64,000 nt of DNA from Absidia repens (lineage: Eukaryota; Mucoromycota; Mucoromycetes; Mucorales; Cunninghamellaceae). This document shows, in pieces, positions 13,588 to 24,815 of the stretch. Position 1 is the first letter of the stretch; every line of letters starts with the position of its first letter. Position numbers and translations under genes: made by a program. Under the pieces are notes generated by a model, which saw only the letters and a list, made by a program, of their open reading frames with translations, was not told where the DNA came from and made no database searches. The stretch covers positions 372,001 to 436,000 of the forward strand of contig MCGE01000006.1 of assembly GCA_002105175.1 (NCBI GenBank), written 5' to 3'.

Positions 13588-14932
13588 GTTTTCAGAAAAG
13601 ACAGAAAACCTGCAAAAGCAAATTCTCTCCCTCCAAAAAAAAAAAAAAAAAAAAAAGCGAACATAGCTCGTTTTAACCTCCGCACTAATTATTTGCCGTT
13701 TAAATTGACACATTCAAAACATCACCATAACATTGACCCTGGGGCAATGACTAGGGCGGCATGATATATTTATATTTATATTGGACATCCAAATTTGGTT
13801 GGAAATTCTGGAACGTTATACTGGTTATTTATTAGCTGTTAGGTTTGTGTATTCAGTGGCACCATCCTTGGTCAGTCAAGTCAACCCATGGTTTATTCTT
13901 TTATGCTCATAAAGAGCGTGTCAGTAAGTTATCCAAATAGAGTTTGAACCAATAAAATACTCACCTCTAATTTTATCATTATTCTTTATTGAACTTAGTT
14001 TTTTTTTTTTTATTCAAACAACTGGTAAATCAAAAAGAGGAAACAACCACTTTTGAAACGAACCATACCCACGCTTGTATTATGATGGATACTCCTTTAT
14101 TATATAACCCACTTTCCCTCCCCCGTTCTTTTTTTATTTACACAATAAAAATATTATGTATGAAATTTGACATTTGATGATGACGATGATATTGATGCAG
14201 ATGTTGATGATGATGATGATGGTGGTGGTGGATGATGAAGATCATCATGTTTGATGATTGTACAAAGGGGTGTGTATGGACAATAAACCTGGACTAAAAC
14301 CATCTTGTTTAGATTATTACCATCGCGGGGCATGATTGGGTCTCAAATAAGGGTCTGTGCACCGTCACTTTTTGTTTTTCCAAGAAGTCGAAGATTTGGG
14401 CATATGCGTCGCCACTTATTCTATGTACATATTTATTTTTTTTCCCATGAATCGATGGTTTCATTTTTTATTTTTTTTCATGGCGCCTTGTTAAATAATC
14501 AAAATCACTTGAACCAATTGAATAATATGGTTTATATAAAAATAGCTTTTTTTTTTCAGTACAAGGTTGTCCTTCGTCCTGGGTGTGGAAAATAACTCGA
14601 ATTTAAACGGCGACCCACTTTCCCTACTTGTATCACCTCTTTGAAAAAAAAAATCTTCAATTGAGAATCATAAAACGTGATGCCCACAAAACAAAACAAA
14701 AAAAAAGACACAAAAATAGATTGGATAGACATTTGATACCATTTGCTTTATAATATAATATTTACTTGTTTTTATTAATGGATACAACACGGTAAAATAG
14801 AGGAGACAAAATGGCAATAAGAATAAGAATAATATTAAAAAAAAATAGAGACAATTCAAAATGATATACTATTTTGGGGTACTAAAATAAAGGGAGAGGT
14901 AGAAGGGAAATGGAGGAAGGATCTAAACTACT
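13588..14932. other. Intergenic with GAT/TGG trinucleotide repeats
   Basis: No supported gene. A run of GATGATGAC and GATGATGATGATGGTGGTGG lies at about 14175-14250, and an A-run of about 22 at 13636. The remaining sequence is AT-rich and carries only short chance frames. Confidence 0.4.
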
Positions 14933-15676
14933 TTACATCAAGGCAATGGCAGCAGCACCGACAACAGCGACGGCAGAGACGGCAACAGGGGCGACCTTAC
15001 CACCAGCATTGGAGGGTTGGGAAGAAGCAGCAGCGGAAGAAGCAGCAGCTGAAGAAGAGCCAGCGGCACTGTTGGAGGGCTTGGAGGAAGAACCGGAAGA
15101 GGCAGCAGGAGTAGAACCAGAGGAAGCAGCAGAGCCGGAAGAAGCAGGAGGAGCAGTGCCATCAGCAGCCTTAATGGTGAATTGACCAGTGTAGGCAAGG
15201 TCAGGGGAGATACCAAAGACGAAAGCATCTGATTAATCAAAATCAATTACCATGGTCAGTTCATCAGCAAAGTTGCAAGTCGACGACAAGTTTCCCTCTT
15301 TTTTTTCCATTTTATCAACTTACAATCAGAACCAGGAGCAACAGTGGCGGGGATGTTCCATGTAAGTTGCATATCCTTAGCATTTACGTTGGTGGCAACG
15401 CTCATGACGGGTTGAAGAGCAGTGCTGGGACCCTTGGACAATTGAATTTGAGGGATCACATCAACAGTAGGGTTGACCCTTTTTGATTTTTTTTAAAAAG
15501 AAATAACAAGTCAGTAATATACTCATGCAAAAAACGAATGAAAACTAAACCTACCATGTGATGAGAGCTTGACCACCAGCAGTGTAGACGTTGTTATCAA
15601 GAGGAGAGGTAACACTGATAATTTGAGCAGTGGCGAGAGCAGCAGTGGCAATAGCAACGAGGATAGACTTGAACAT
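14933..15676 (-). CDS. Ser/Ala-rich GPI-anchored surface protein (Kre9/Knh1-like N-domain)
   Basis: 190-residue secreted wall or membrane protein. Exons 15555-15676, 15324-15478 and 14933-15228 (minus strand) join in phase. A signal peptide (MFKSILVAIATAALATAQ) leads into an Ig-like domain with the hallmarks of the fungal Ser-Thr-rich GPI-anchored membrane family: ITSPxxxNxY-like start (ISVTSPLDNNVYTAGG), the ITW strand, and the GSDYAFVFGISP strand. A 60-residue Ser/Ala/Pro-rich stalk (PASSGSAASSGS) follows and then a C-terminal hydrophobic segment (APVAVSAVAVVGAAAIALM), the pattern of a GPI-attachment signal, with SNAGG as plausible cleavage region. Codon use in the stalk is strongly biased to GCT/GCC and TCT/TCC, suggesting high expression. 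Role in the wall is inferred from the family. Confidence 0.88.
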
Positions 15677-16816
15677 GATTATGTATGATAAGGTAGAAAA
15701 GAGAAATAGGTATTAAAGGAAAGTGATTGGGGGAGGAGTAAAGAAGAAGAAAAGAGATGACAGGTAAAATAAAAAAGGGTGAATTTTATAGTAATATTTC
15801 AAATGCCGATGTCGGTATTTGAACATGATCGAATAACTTTTCCATGATTTCTCTGTGACACCAGTAAAAGTAATGAAAAAGAAAGTCTAATCCTTTTGTC
15901 TGCAGATATCTACTATTTTAGATATTGACGAGTCTTTTTTCAAAGATAAAATAAACCCAGGAGGTTTTTTTTTTACTCTCTATTTATAAATGGTCAAAAT
16001 CATGATGCTTTTTTTTTTGGTGTATTGGAAAAAGTCAACTTCTGATAAAACGTGGGATTTCCTTTGCCCTGAGTTTTCCTTTTTATCTTGGAGCAGGAGG
16101 TTGTGCGAAAGGACCAGACTGAAATTGAAGGGAATATCAAAGAGGTTGTTTTAAATACCCCGATGGTTGTACGGCTATATTTAGAGTAACACAAGGAAAT
16201 TGGAATTTGTCAAAAAAGAGATGATAATTATTGATACTGAAGGGGAAACATTCAAGCGTTTATCATATTAAATAAAATGACCCCATTCAATTTTATGTTA
16301 GAAAGGTTAAAGGAATAAGAAAAGTCGGCATAGCCCAAAGAGAAAGAGAAAGAGAAAGAAAGAGAGAGTAATAAGGGATTTTGTCAAACATGACCAGAAA
16401 TGATGATGTTACCATGGCACATACAATACTTTTTATATGAAAGAAAGGGATAAAATGATGATGATAATGTAGGCAGCTAGCTAGTCTGTGCAGCAACAAA
16501 ACTGAGACAGATGTAGGTTCTATCCATCAAATAAATAGGTATTGCTTGTATGTTTATGCTTTTTCGTGCATAAAATGGATTTCCCCTAGATGGATTTTCC
16601 TACCTTTGGGGAAGTCTCATAAGCCCAGCTTTTTTTTTTATTTATCTTTTTCGGACTCCACTTAGTTTCTTTCACTTTTTTTTTTTTTTTTTTTTTTTTG
16701 GCCCCTTTAGTTTTACCTGTGTGTGTTTTTATATTTTCTACGCATCTATCCTCCGTTTCTCCCTCTCTTTTACTCTTTTTCCTCTTTTATTTATATTCTT
16801 CCTTCTCCATTTCTCT
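15677..16816. other. Divergent promoter region between the GPI protein and Sec2-like genes
   Basis: 1.1 kb between divergent starts. Left part A-rich, right part (16620-16815) strongly pyrimidine-rich with a T-run at 16677-16699. An AAAGAGAAAGAGAAAG microsatellite sits at about 16340-16370. No gene supported. Confidence 0.4.
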
Positions 16817-19315
16817 ATGGAACTGGCTAATGCATATGCAACGGCAACTGATCTACCTCCATTATCACCTCAGGATGCGCCTTTAGATGACCTGCAGTTC
16901 ACAGATGAAGAATTCACTGAAGCTGACGTTCTTCCTTTTTTGCTACAAGCTCAAGATATCATAGCCAAATTGGAATCAAGAGTCGTTGAATTAGAAACTG
17001 ATCTTTCTGTAAGTAGAACATAACTTTTAACTTGAAGAACAAAGAAATAAATGATGACGACTTACCGTTTTCCTTTTCTATATCTATAGTCTATTCATCG
17101 CAAATATGAACACGATAGACACGATTGGTTGGTCGGATTATCTCAAAAGGATCAGTTTATTCATCACTTGTCAAGCAAACTCCAAAAACAGGAATTCAAT
17201 GGAAAACAGGCTATTGTGCTCCTCAACGATTGTATCAGCAATACCACTGGTGAAGGCGATATCGATGTCACTTCTACTTTATCATTGTGTCTCAGCTATT
17301 TAAGAAACACCGGTAACAAGACTACCAATATGGGTGATGAAGAAGACTTTGAACTAGAAGAAGGTGAACTGGAACGACGACAAGCAGCTGCTAATGAATG
17401 GAAACAATGCCCGCCTGCTCCATCTTTGTCGACTTCAACAACTTGGCAACCTGTAAATTTGATGGATGGCCTGGATTCACCATCACATGGAAATAGTATT
17501 GATGGCTCCGATTCATCACGTGTGGATACCGACTCTTCAGCAACAAACATACTGCATGCAATAAACAATGATGATGTCTTATCTTCTAACACATCCATCT
17601 CATCAATGACAAGAATACAATCTGAAGATAGTGCTGCAATGAATTCAACAACACCCGCTACAACCGTTACAGCAATCAATGACAACGATGACGACGATCT
17701 TCGTCTGCACCCACATCAGCACCAGCACCAACAACATCGACCTCTTTCATCTCGTCCTCAATTGATGACTACTACTCCTGCGTCTATGGATCATTGCGCA
17801 AATTGTCGACAGCTATTGACACAGTTGGATCAGCAAATCGAACAAAAAGCGTACTTGAAACGGGATCTTGGAGCTTTGGCGTCTGCATTGGCTGAAGAGG
17901 AACAAGTACGTGAGTCTGTGGAACAATCTCGCTTGGATTTGGTGGATGACATACAAGAAATCACAACGTCCCTCTTTGGCTCCTTGAATCAAGTAGTGAT
18001 GGACGAAGTCACTGAACGGGAAGGATTGCTACGTTTGAATCGGGAATTAGACGGTGCCTTGGTAAATGTGCTTCAATCATGGGATGTGCGTGATCAACGA
18101 TTGAAAGAAATGAAGGAACTTTTGGTGGATCTGGATGCTTCTGCCCACCAAACAGCAACAACCGAACGACCTCTTGCACTTGGTCAAGGCGTGGATGAAT
18201 GCGGCCCTGCTTCTCACTTGTCTCTTTATCAACCAACTCGTCATACTCATACCCTTTCTTCTTTATCTGGCGCATTATTGGACGAAACTCTTTCCCTCAG
18301 CTCTTCTTCCTACGACAAAACAACGATTCGACTAGACGGTGTCAACTTCCGTGAATTCCAGGGACATCTGAAAGCACTGACGAACAGCATTAGCAGCAGT
18401 AAAGCATCGCCTTCATCAGCAACGACCACAGCAAAAGCAACATCAGCGTCAGGAAATCAATACCTTCCTTCGTCTCCGTTTATGAAGCGTGTAGTGGCTG
18501 AAGATGTCGAACCTTGTCTCTTCCAAAACAACGGTACGTCTTGGTGGAAATCTCCTTGGTTTAAACGGAAATTGATGGATGCGATCGCCAACAACAATTG
18601 TGAAATCCAGCATGCCGTCCGCCCTGTTCCTCATAGCGCTGGTATGACAACTCAAACAACAACAACGCTCTCGTCCTCCTCAACATCATCATCCTGTACC
18701 TTACCAAGCGTTGCATCAATTGATATGCCCATGCCACCCAAAACAAAATGTACTTGCTGCGGACTTCTCAGAGTGTGTGAATTCAAAATGCGCCTCCATC
18801 TTCCCACTGCCGCAACAACAACCTCGACTACTTCGTCCTTCATGTCAAAGATGACCTTGCAGAAACAGCAACAGCAACAACAGCAACAGCAACAGCAACC
18901 CTGGCTTCCAATTGATCGATTCTGTAGAGATCGGTTGGTGGCAGTGTGTGACTTTTATGGCTTCCTCTCTCACCTTCCTCAGGCTGTGACTCAAAATACA
19001 CCGGTGTTGGTCATGTTCAAGCAATCCTTAATATTTAGGCGGAAAATGGCTATGGCGAAAGTTGGTAGTGTGGCGCTCTTTACTTCCTCATCCTCATCGT
19101 CTTCACCATCCGCAGCTGGGGATTACAACCTGATGGAGGGACTTCGTTCAGCCTCGTGGCGTCAAAGCACCTCGGTCAAACGGCGCTCTCGGTCATCAAA
19201 AAGGGAAAGCATTGTATTAGATCATTCTGGCAATGGAAGTGACACCGGCAGTGTAGTTAGTCTTAGTGATATTCAAGGTCTGGATGGTACAAGCCAAATC
19301 ATGATCGTCCATTGA
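16817..19315 (+). CDS. Sec2/Rabin8-type Rab guanine nucleotide exchange factor
   Basis: 805-residue protein from two exons, 16817-17008 and 17090-19315 (phase 0). The start is the ATG ahead of MELANAYATATDLPPL. A coiled coil at about residues 300-405 (heptads such as LDQQIEQKAYLKRDLGALAS and VDDIQEITTSLFGSLNQVV) matches the Sec2 GEF coiled coil. C-terminally are the further Sec2/Rabin8 blocks: EDVEPCL (about 537), a WFKRKLMDAIANNNCEIQ block, a CTCCG...CEFKMRL block (about 617) and RFCRDRLVAVCDFYGFLSHL (about 675-695). By family it activates Sec4/Rab8 on secretory vesicles and so serves polarised tip growth. Low-complexity Thr/Ser and a poly-Gln run lie between the blocks, typical of fungal regulatory proteins. 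The C-terminal tail is basic and Ser-rich. Assignment rests on block order, without a search. Confidence 0.78.
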
Positions 19316-19666
19316 TTTTTTTCTCCCCTTTTTCTTTTACCCCCCTTCCCTACCTTGACATATATTCCTATTTATCTTTTTCTCCATCATATACACCTTC
19401 TCTACCTCTTTCGTTATATATTTATCTTGTATATACCCATTGTTACCCCCCCCTCCCTCCCTTCCGATCCTTCTTTTGACTATTTTACATCGCTTCCCCT
19501 TCAAAAAATTTGCTAGTTTACCTTTTGTAGAATAAAGCGCTTTTTTTTCAATCCCCATTCCTTAACCCGCCGCAGTTCAGTGGCTGTTGATTTATATTTT
19601 GACATTTTTTCGTATTTGTTTATTCCTCTCTCACTCTCTCTTTATTCATCAGCAACCAACAACAGC
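19316..19666. other. Short tandem intergenic region
   Basis: 350 bp between co-oriented genes, mostly C/T-rich on the plus strand. AGAATAAAGCG at about 19531 is a likely polyadenylation signal for the upstream gene. Nothing else seen. Confidence 0.35.
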
Positions 19667-20652
19667 ATGGGCTCGAAAGGACAACGAGGTAGGAACCGTA
19701 GCCGTGGCCGTGGACGTGGCCGTGGTCGTGGTAGCAGTCATAGAAGTGGTGGCCATCGTGGTGCCTTTGGTGGTGGTCAAGTCCGCACAACACATCCCTC
19801 TATTCATGAACCCACTAGACGCCATTCTTTGGAAGATGACGGGGACGATTTTTTGGTTTTTGGGCAATTTGATATCGCAACCGATAGTGATTCTGATGAT
19901 TTGACTGACAGTCGCTCGAAACGTAAGTGAATAGTCACGTTATGGCGAAAAGAAATGACCATGGCAACAAAGCATATGTGCTTACAACTTGTCACTGAAT
20001 AGATTCTAGAAGAAAGGCCAAAATTAAGAAAACACAAGCCAAACAATCCGAACTTTTTGGTGTAATGGGATTCCAGTCACAATGTCAAGTGGATCTAGTA
20101 GGCAGCAGCAATGGCAGCAACAGCAAATCTAAGTCCATTGGTACAAGAAAGTCACCGAAAGGTGGCGGTAGGAAAGGCGTTGCTGAATATTCACACATTA
20201 CAGATACGTCCACTCATTTTGTGCGATCGCTAGCTCGGTGGAACGACCAATTGTCTGATACGGAAGATACCAAGAAAGAGAACGATAGCCATAGTGACGA
20301 CGACGACGGCGACGACGACGATGAAAGAGATATTGATCTGAACAACCTTCATTTGGATGTAGGCAATTTGGATATCAATGACGACGACCTTAATGAGTTG
20401 ACATCATATCGACAACCACCGTGCAACACTTTGTCTCCTTCTCTTGATGGTGCAGACACATCGAATGACTCGGAGGACAGCGACAGTGACAACGAAGATA
20501 GAGTAGATCTGGAGGACGAATTGACGGATCATGACATTATGCAAATTGTACTTCAGCATGAGGATGATGATGCCATTCGTGACTATTTGGATGGCTTGAC
20601 AACGGCCCAACTCGATCGACTGGATGTCTTTTTTGAGCAACATGCAGGCGAA

Positions 20653-20687
<35 letters not shown>

Positions 20688-22019
20688 CGAGGACGACGAT
20701 ACAGAAGAAAGCTGTGATGATGACTACGATCTTTCAACTTATGAACAACGCTATCTATCCAACCATGGATTGGACGATGATGAAAAGGATGAAATATCTC
20801 CTGATCGGTTTAGAATCTCATTGGAAGAAGCATTAGAAAATGTCCCTACGGGTCTTAAACCAGGTAACCAAAAGAAAGAAAATAGTGATGGAGGACAAGG
20901 CAAATATATTTATTAAAAAAATGGGTTTCCTTTTATTATCTATAGGTGTGCGAAATTGGATCTCCCATGACAAAAAGGAGGCAAAGCGACAGAAACGATT
21001 GGAAAAAAAGGAAAGGAAAAGGGAAGCCAAGGCCAAGAAACAACCCAATAAAGACAAAGCCAAACGTGGCGGACCCAACCCTGAACCCTCAGAACTTTTG
21101 AAAATTGACAGGTAAAAAAATAAAACAAGAAAACAAAAAAGAACATGGTTTCATTCATTTTCTCTTCTTTCTTCTTTTTTTTTTTTAGCCGTATTCGTGA
21201 TTTTATTAATGACGATCAACTGAATAGGTAAAAAGACTCTTGGAAAAATTCTTCCCTCCATTAGGTTTTTTGTGCTGATTGGTGTTTTTGTTTTTTTTTT
21301 TTACCGTAGTTATCAATTTGCTCCTATGTCCAAAAACTGTCGTAGGCAACTTCATTTGTTATCCACTGCATACAATCTTAAATCGTCTAGTGTTGGCACT
21401 GGAAAAATAAGGTAGGTTACACCCTTTCTCCTCCGCTTCTCTCGTATGATTTATTCAATCAATCCTTCTTTTTTCTTTACAGAACTCCGATTATCACCAA
21501 AACCGAAAGGACATTTATACCTCAAGATCGACGCTACATTGATCGATTTATTGTAGAAGCGCAATCCACCATCACAGCACAGAACAACATCGCAAGAAAA
21601 CATCAGATGCCAACTCCTTCATCTCGCAACAGTAGCAGCATCGGTGGCGGTGGACAATCCAAAGGAAAGAAAGGGAAATCAAGGAAAGATCGCGATCAGA
21701 AGCAGCAACCGTCTTTAGGCAAGAAAAAATCAAATGCCGGTACCGGTACTGGTGATTTGGGACCGTCCTCACATGGCACTGTTGTGGCATCCAATGCCGC
21801 TCCCATCACTGGATCAAATGTGGGTCATCGTTTATTAACTTCAATGGGGTAAGTATCTTCTCTCGATTTATTTCTAGGACAAAACAAAAAACTGATATTT
21901 GATTCTTTATATTGTATCATAGTTGGAAAGAAGGCAGTGGTCTGGGTTCCAATCAAGAGGGCATCACTGATCCAATTGAAGCAATCATCCGTGGCAAACG
22001 AAGAGGTCTTGGTGCTTAG
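19667..22019 (+). CDS. Sqs1/Pfa1-type R3H and G-patch protein
   Basis: 628-residue protein from exons 19667-19922, 20003-20863, 20946-21111, 21189-21227, 21310-21411, 21483-21848 and 21923-22019, all in phase. The N-terminus is an RGG-like basic stretch (NRSRGRGRGRGRG). A long acidic middle follows with an uninterrupted Asp run near 20659-20700, then a Lys-rich helix (KRQKRLEKKERKREAK). The R3H domain is spread over four exons (IDSRIRDFINDDQLNSYQF and RQLHLLSTAYNLKSSSVG). The end is a G-patch (GWKEGSGLGSNQEGITDPI, then GKRRGLGA). This order is that of yeast Sqs1, a G-patch activator of the DEAH helicase Prp43 acting in splicing and ribosome assembly. The small 39-nt exon is needed for the R3H core. 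Confidence 0.88.
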
Positions 22020-22373
22020 TATAGATCAACCCATCAGATTAGTTTAGAATTTTGATCTGGTTACTTTAATGTTATTAATAAAAACATGTCGATTCTGGGT
22101 TATTCATTTTAGTATGACTTCAGGTACCATGTTAGGAAAAAAAGAAAGATATGGGTTTTTATTATTTTATATAGTATGGTATGGCTGGGCGGATTGATTT
22201 ACTCGAAGAACCACATAGTTCTCGGTAGATACGGTGCCATTCGGCAGGAATATAGAAAAAAGGGGAGAGGAGCAAAGGATGTTTGTTTTACTCAACAACA
22301 ACAAAAGGCCTTATCACATAACGTGATAGTAAAAGTGAAAGAACAAGGTTGGGCCGTGGGGCATTTCTTATTG

Positions 22374-22424
<51 letters not shown>

Positions 22425-23039
22425 GCCAGATGCATTTGTTGGCCGATGTTGGATGAAGAATAGAGCAATTGCAGCACCATAACGTTTACTATCGCGCACA
22501 AAAAATAAAAGTGAATGTCATCCAATCTCCCTTATAGTACCTCCAATAGAGCCTTCTGTTAAATTCCCTGTTGGAACGAACCCCTTCGTTAATTTTAGTA
22601 TTCGCCAATTCTGCTTCAATAAATTATATTCTTTTTATTAACCATCCTCTGACCCATAGTAAAGTGATAAAAGTCGTCAATGTATCTGTTTTGGACACGC
22701 CCTATCAAACGCCTGCTTTCACAAGTTCAGGTATGTATTGTCATGTATTTTTATTATTAACGGGACATTGTTTCTAAGCATATCATGCACTAAATACGTA
22801 AGGCACTCTATACAGTACACCCATCATCTCCATCAAACAATTTTAGAACAAAAAAAGTCGCATAGATATTTGGAGTACAGCGTTTATTGAATAAAAAAAA
22901 AATAAAAACGGTGTTTCACGTCTATATACAGAAAAATAATGTAAAATGAATTGAATAGAATGGGGGATAACTAAAAGTCTAAGGAAATAGGTATGAGATT
23001 GGAGAAGGAAAGCGGGGAGGGGGAGGGGGGAAATACTAA
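22020..23039. repeat. Intergenic with a 46-base A-run and a family-1 repeat fragment
   Basis: No gene. TATTAATAAAAACATG at about 22073 is the polyadenylation region of the G-patch gene. An uninterrupted A-run of about 46 bases spans 22378-22423. From about 22500 to 22790 the sequence resembles the second half of dispersed repeat family 1 (CTTCAATAAATTATATTCTT, TTTTATTAACCAT, CTGACCCATAGTAAAG). The right end is the 3' flank of the minus-strand gene that stops at 23040. Confidence 0.45.
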
Positions 23040-23568
23040 TCAGGCAACCCAATCACGTTTACGCACCTTGCGAAGCTCTTGTTTTGCCGAAGTGCGTTGA
23101 ATCCTAGCTTCTTCCTTGTCAGCCACTAACATCGCCCGGGCAGTTTTCTTCTGTTTCTTGAGATTGACAGCCTTTTTCTTGATCACTGATTTGCTTGGTT
23201 TGGACACAGTCGTGGGTGAGGCGATCGTCTGTTTTCGTAGCTTGAGCAAATGAAGTTCAGCCTCCATACGTTCCTTGGCTAATGAATAACAATAATTTTT
23301 AAACAATAATAACATTCAGCGTTCCGTTATATGGTTTGTTTTGTGTGTATATGTATGTATATACCAGTGTATATCTGTTTTTACCTGACTTGGCAGCTTC
23401 TGGATCCAAAGAGTCAGCATGTTTGGAGACATTCTTTGGATTGATTTGATCTACCAAAATAAAATAAATAAAAATACATTTCAGATTAGTTGGCCCTCCA
23501 AAACATATACCTTGACACTTTTTCCCTTTGTTCTTACATTTTTCTTTGGGCTTGGTTGCCTTTCCCAT
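23040..23568 (-). CDS. Small basic hypothetical protein
   Basis: 120-residue protein from three minus-strand exons, about 23511-23568, 23385-23450 and 23040-23278; the lengths sum to whole codons. I do not recognise a family with certainty. It begins MGKATKPKEKCKNKGKKCQ and is very Lys/Arg-rich throughout, with a second conserved-looking segment (DQINPKNVSKHADSLDPEAA) and a long charged helix (KERMEAELHLLKLRKQ). It ends in RKRDWVA. The composition resembles small nucleolar or pre-60S factors such as Alb1, but I see no diagnostic motif. The first exon encodes only the basic leader, so the gene would be missed by single-frame scans. Its promoter lies opposite an ORF-free block. Confidence 0.65.
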
Positions 23569-23910
23569 CGTTAATACAAAAAAAAAAAAAAAAAAAAGAT
23601 AAAGCGAGAAAAGTAGAGTCCTGATAAAGTTCGAAGATGGCAATTTTTTTGATTTTTTTATTCGAATCCCGATATCAATTTAAAAAAATGTGGCTAAGCT
23701 TCCCAAAATCAAAAAATTCATGCATCGCCGCCCAGCACCATCACTACTCCATCACTAGTAAATCAGTATTGTCGTTGGCTGAATTCAACATGAACCTTAA
23801 CACATTTCATTTGAATACCACATTTGTTTCAAAATCACACAGTAGTTTATTTCGAATCAAATATATAAAACAACAATAAAAAAACTATATCTACCAAGGG
23901 AGTAAGTCAA

Positions 23911-24470
23911 CTATAAAGCAGTCATCATTCCTTCGTCAACAGCGCCTGTATCGTAAGCTTCTACAACACGTTTGTGGCTCATGTAAACGTTGATGTAGTA
24001 AGTCACCAAGGAGACGACGGCAATCCTATATATATAATAGAATGTTGTTAGTGCTAATAGATTCCTTCGGGTTCTACTTACAATGCACCATTCCCGCTAA
24101 AAGAGTCGTTGCTTTTAATGGATTTTCGACCGTTCAAAAGGGAAGAAAGGCCAAAATAACCGGAGACCCAAGGAAGCGCCTTGACTTTATTCTATTATAA
24201 AAAAAAATCGACAACACAATATTTTCAATAAGGGCTCCTATCTATATTAATTTATTGCCGGTATCTTTCAAGCCTACCCGTAAAAAAACACCACCCATGG
24301 CTTGAGAGAAGACAACTGAGACTTGAGAATCAAATTAAAGACTTCTTTTTTTTTCACTTACCAGTAACCATGGCGATATTGCCATTCCAGTCAGAGGCTT
24401 CTTCTTCGGTTGCAGGAGGAATATGGAAGGCGACAACTTTATCAGGACGTCGAGGATCTCTAGAAGACAT
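23911..24470 (-). CDS. PAT complex subunit Asterix homolog
   Basis: 123-residue ER membrane protein, the fungal counterpart of Asterix (WDR83OS), the partner of CCDC47 in the PAT complex that chaperones insertion of multi-pass membrane proteins. Exons on the minus strand: 24362-24470, 24278-24315, 24082-24191 and 23911-24025; phases 1, 0, 2 agree. The start MSSRDPRRPDKVVAFHIPP carries the family signature DPRRPxKV. A hydrophobic segment follows in the 38-nt exon (VFSQAMGGVFLR), then LPWVSGYFGLSSLLNGRKS and a last helix (AVVSLVTYYINVYMSH). Length fits the family (about 100-125). No exon is longer than 115 nt, which explains why no long frame is visible. Small basic neighbour on the left is transcribed the same way. 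Confidence 0.88.
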
Positions 24471-24815
24471 AATAATAGACAATCAAGATGGGAGTTGGGT
24501 TGGGAAAGGAAAAAAAAAATAGATATTTTGAGCCTTTAGCTGTAAAGCGGAGAAACATGGGATCCAATGAGAGGTCCAGATTACCACCGTCGCTGTCGCC
24601 ACCACACAACTACGAGACAAAAAATGGAAACAAAAAATTCCACAACAGAATGTATATATTTTTTTCGATGTAGTATACAAAATAGTTGATTTATTTTTTT
24701 TTAAAAAAAAGGTATGACGGTATGATGAAGATGGGCAAAAATATAGACATGTAAAAATAAAAAAATAAAAAATACAATGAAAAAATTATACTAAAAAGTC
24801 TACTATAGATACAAA
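24471..24815. other. Intergenic between Asterix and the phosphate symporter
   Basis: 345 bp, AT-rich, with T- and A-runs around 24690-24710. It should hold the promoter of the Asterix gene and the 3' end of the phosphate symporter. No other feature seen. Confidence 0.35.
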
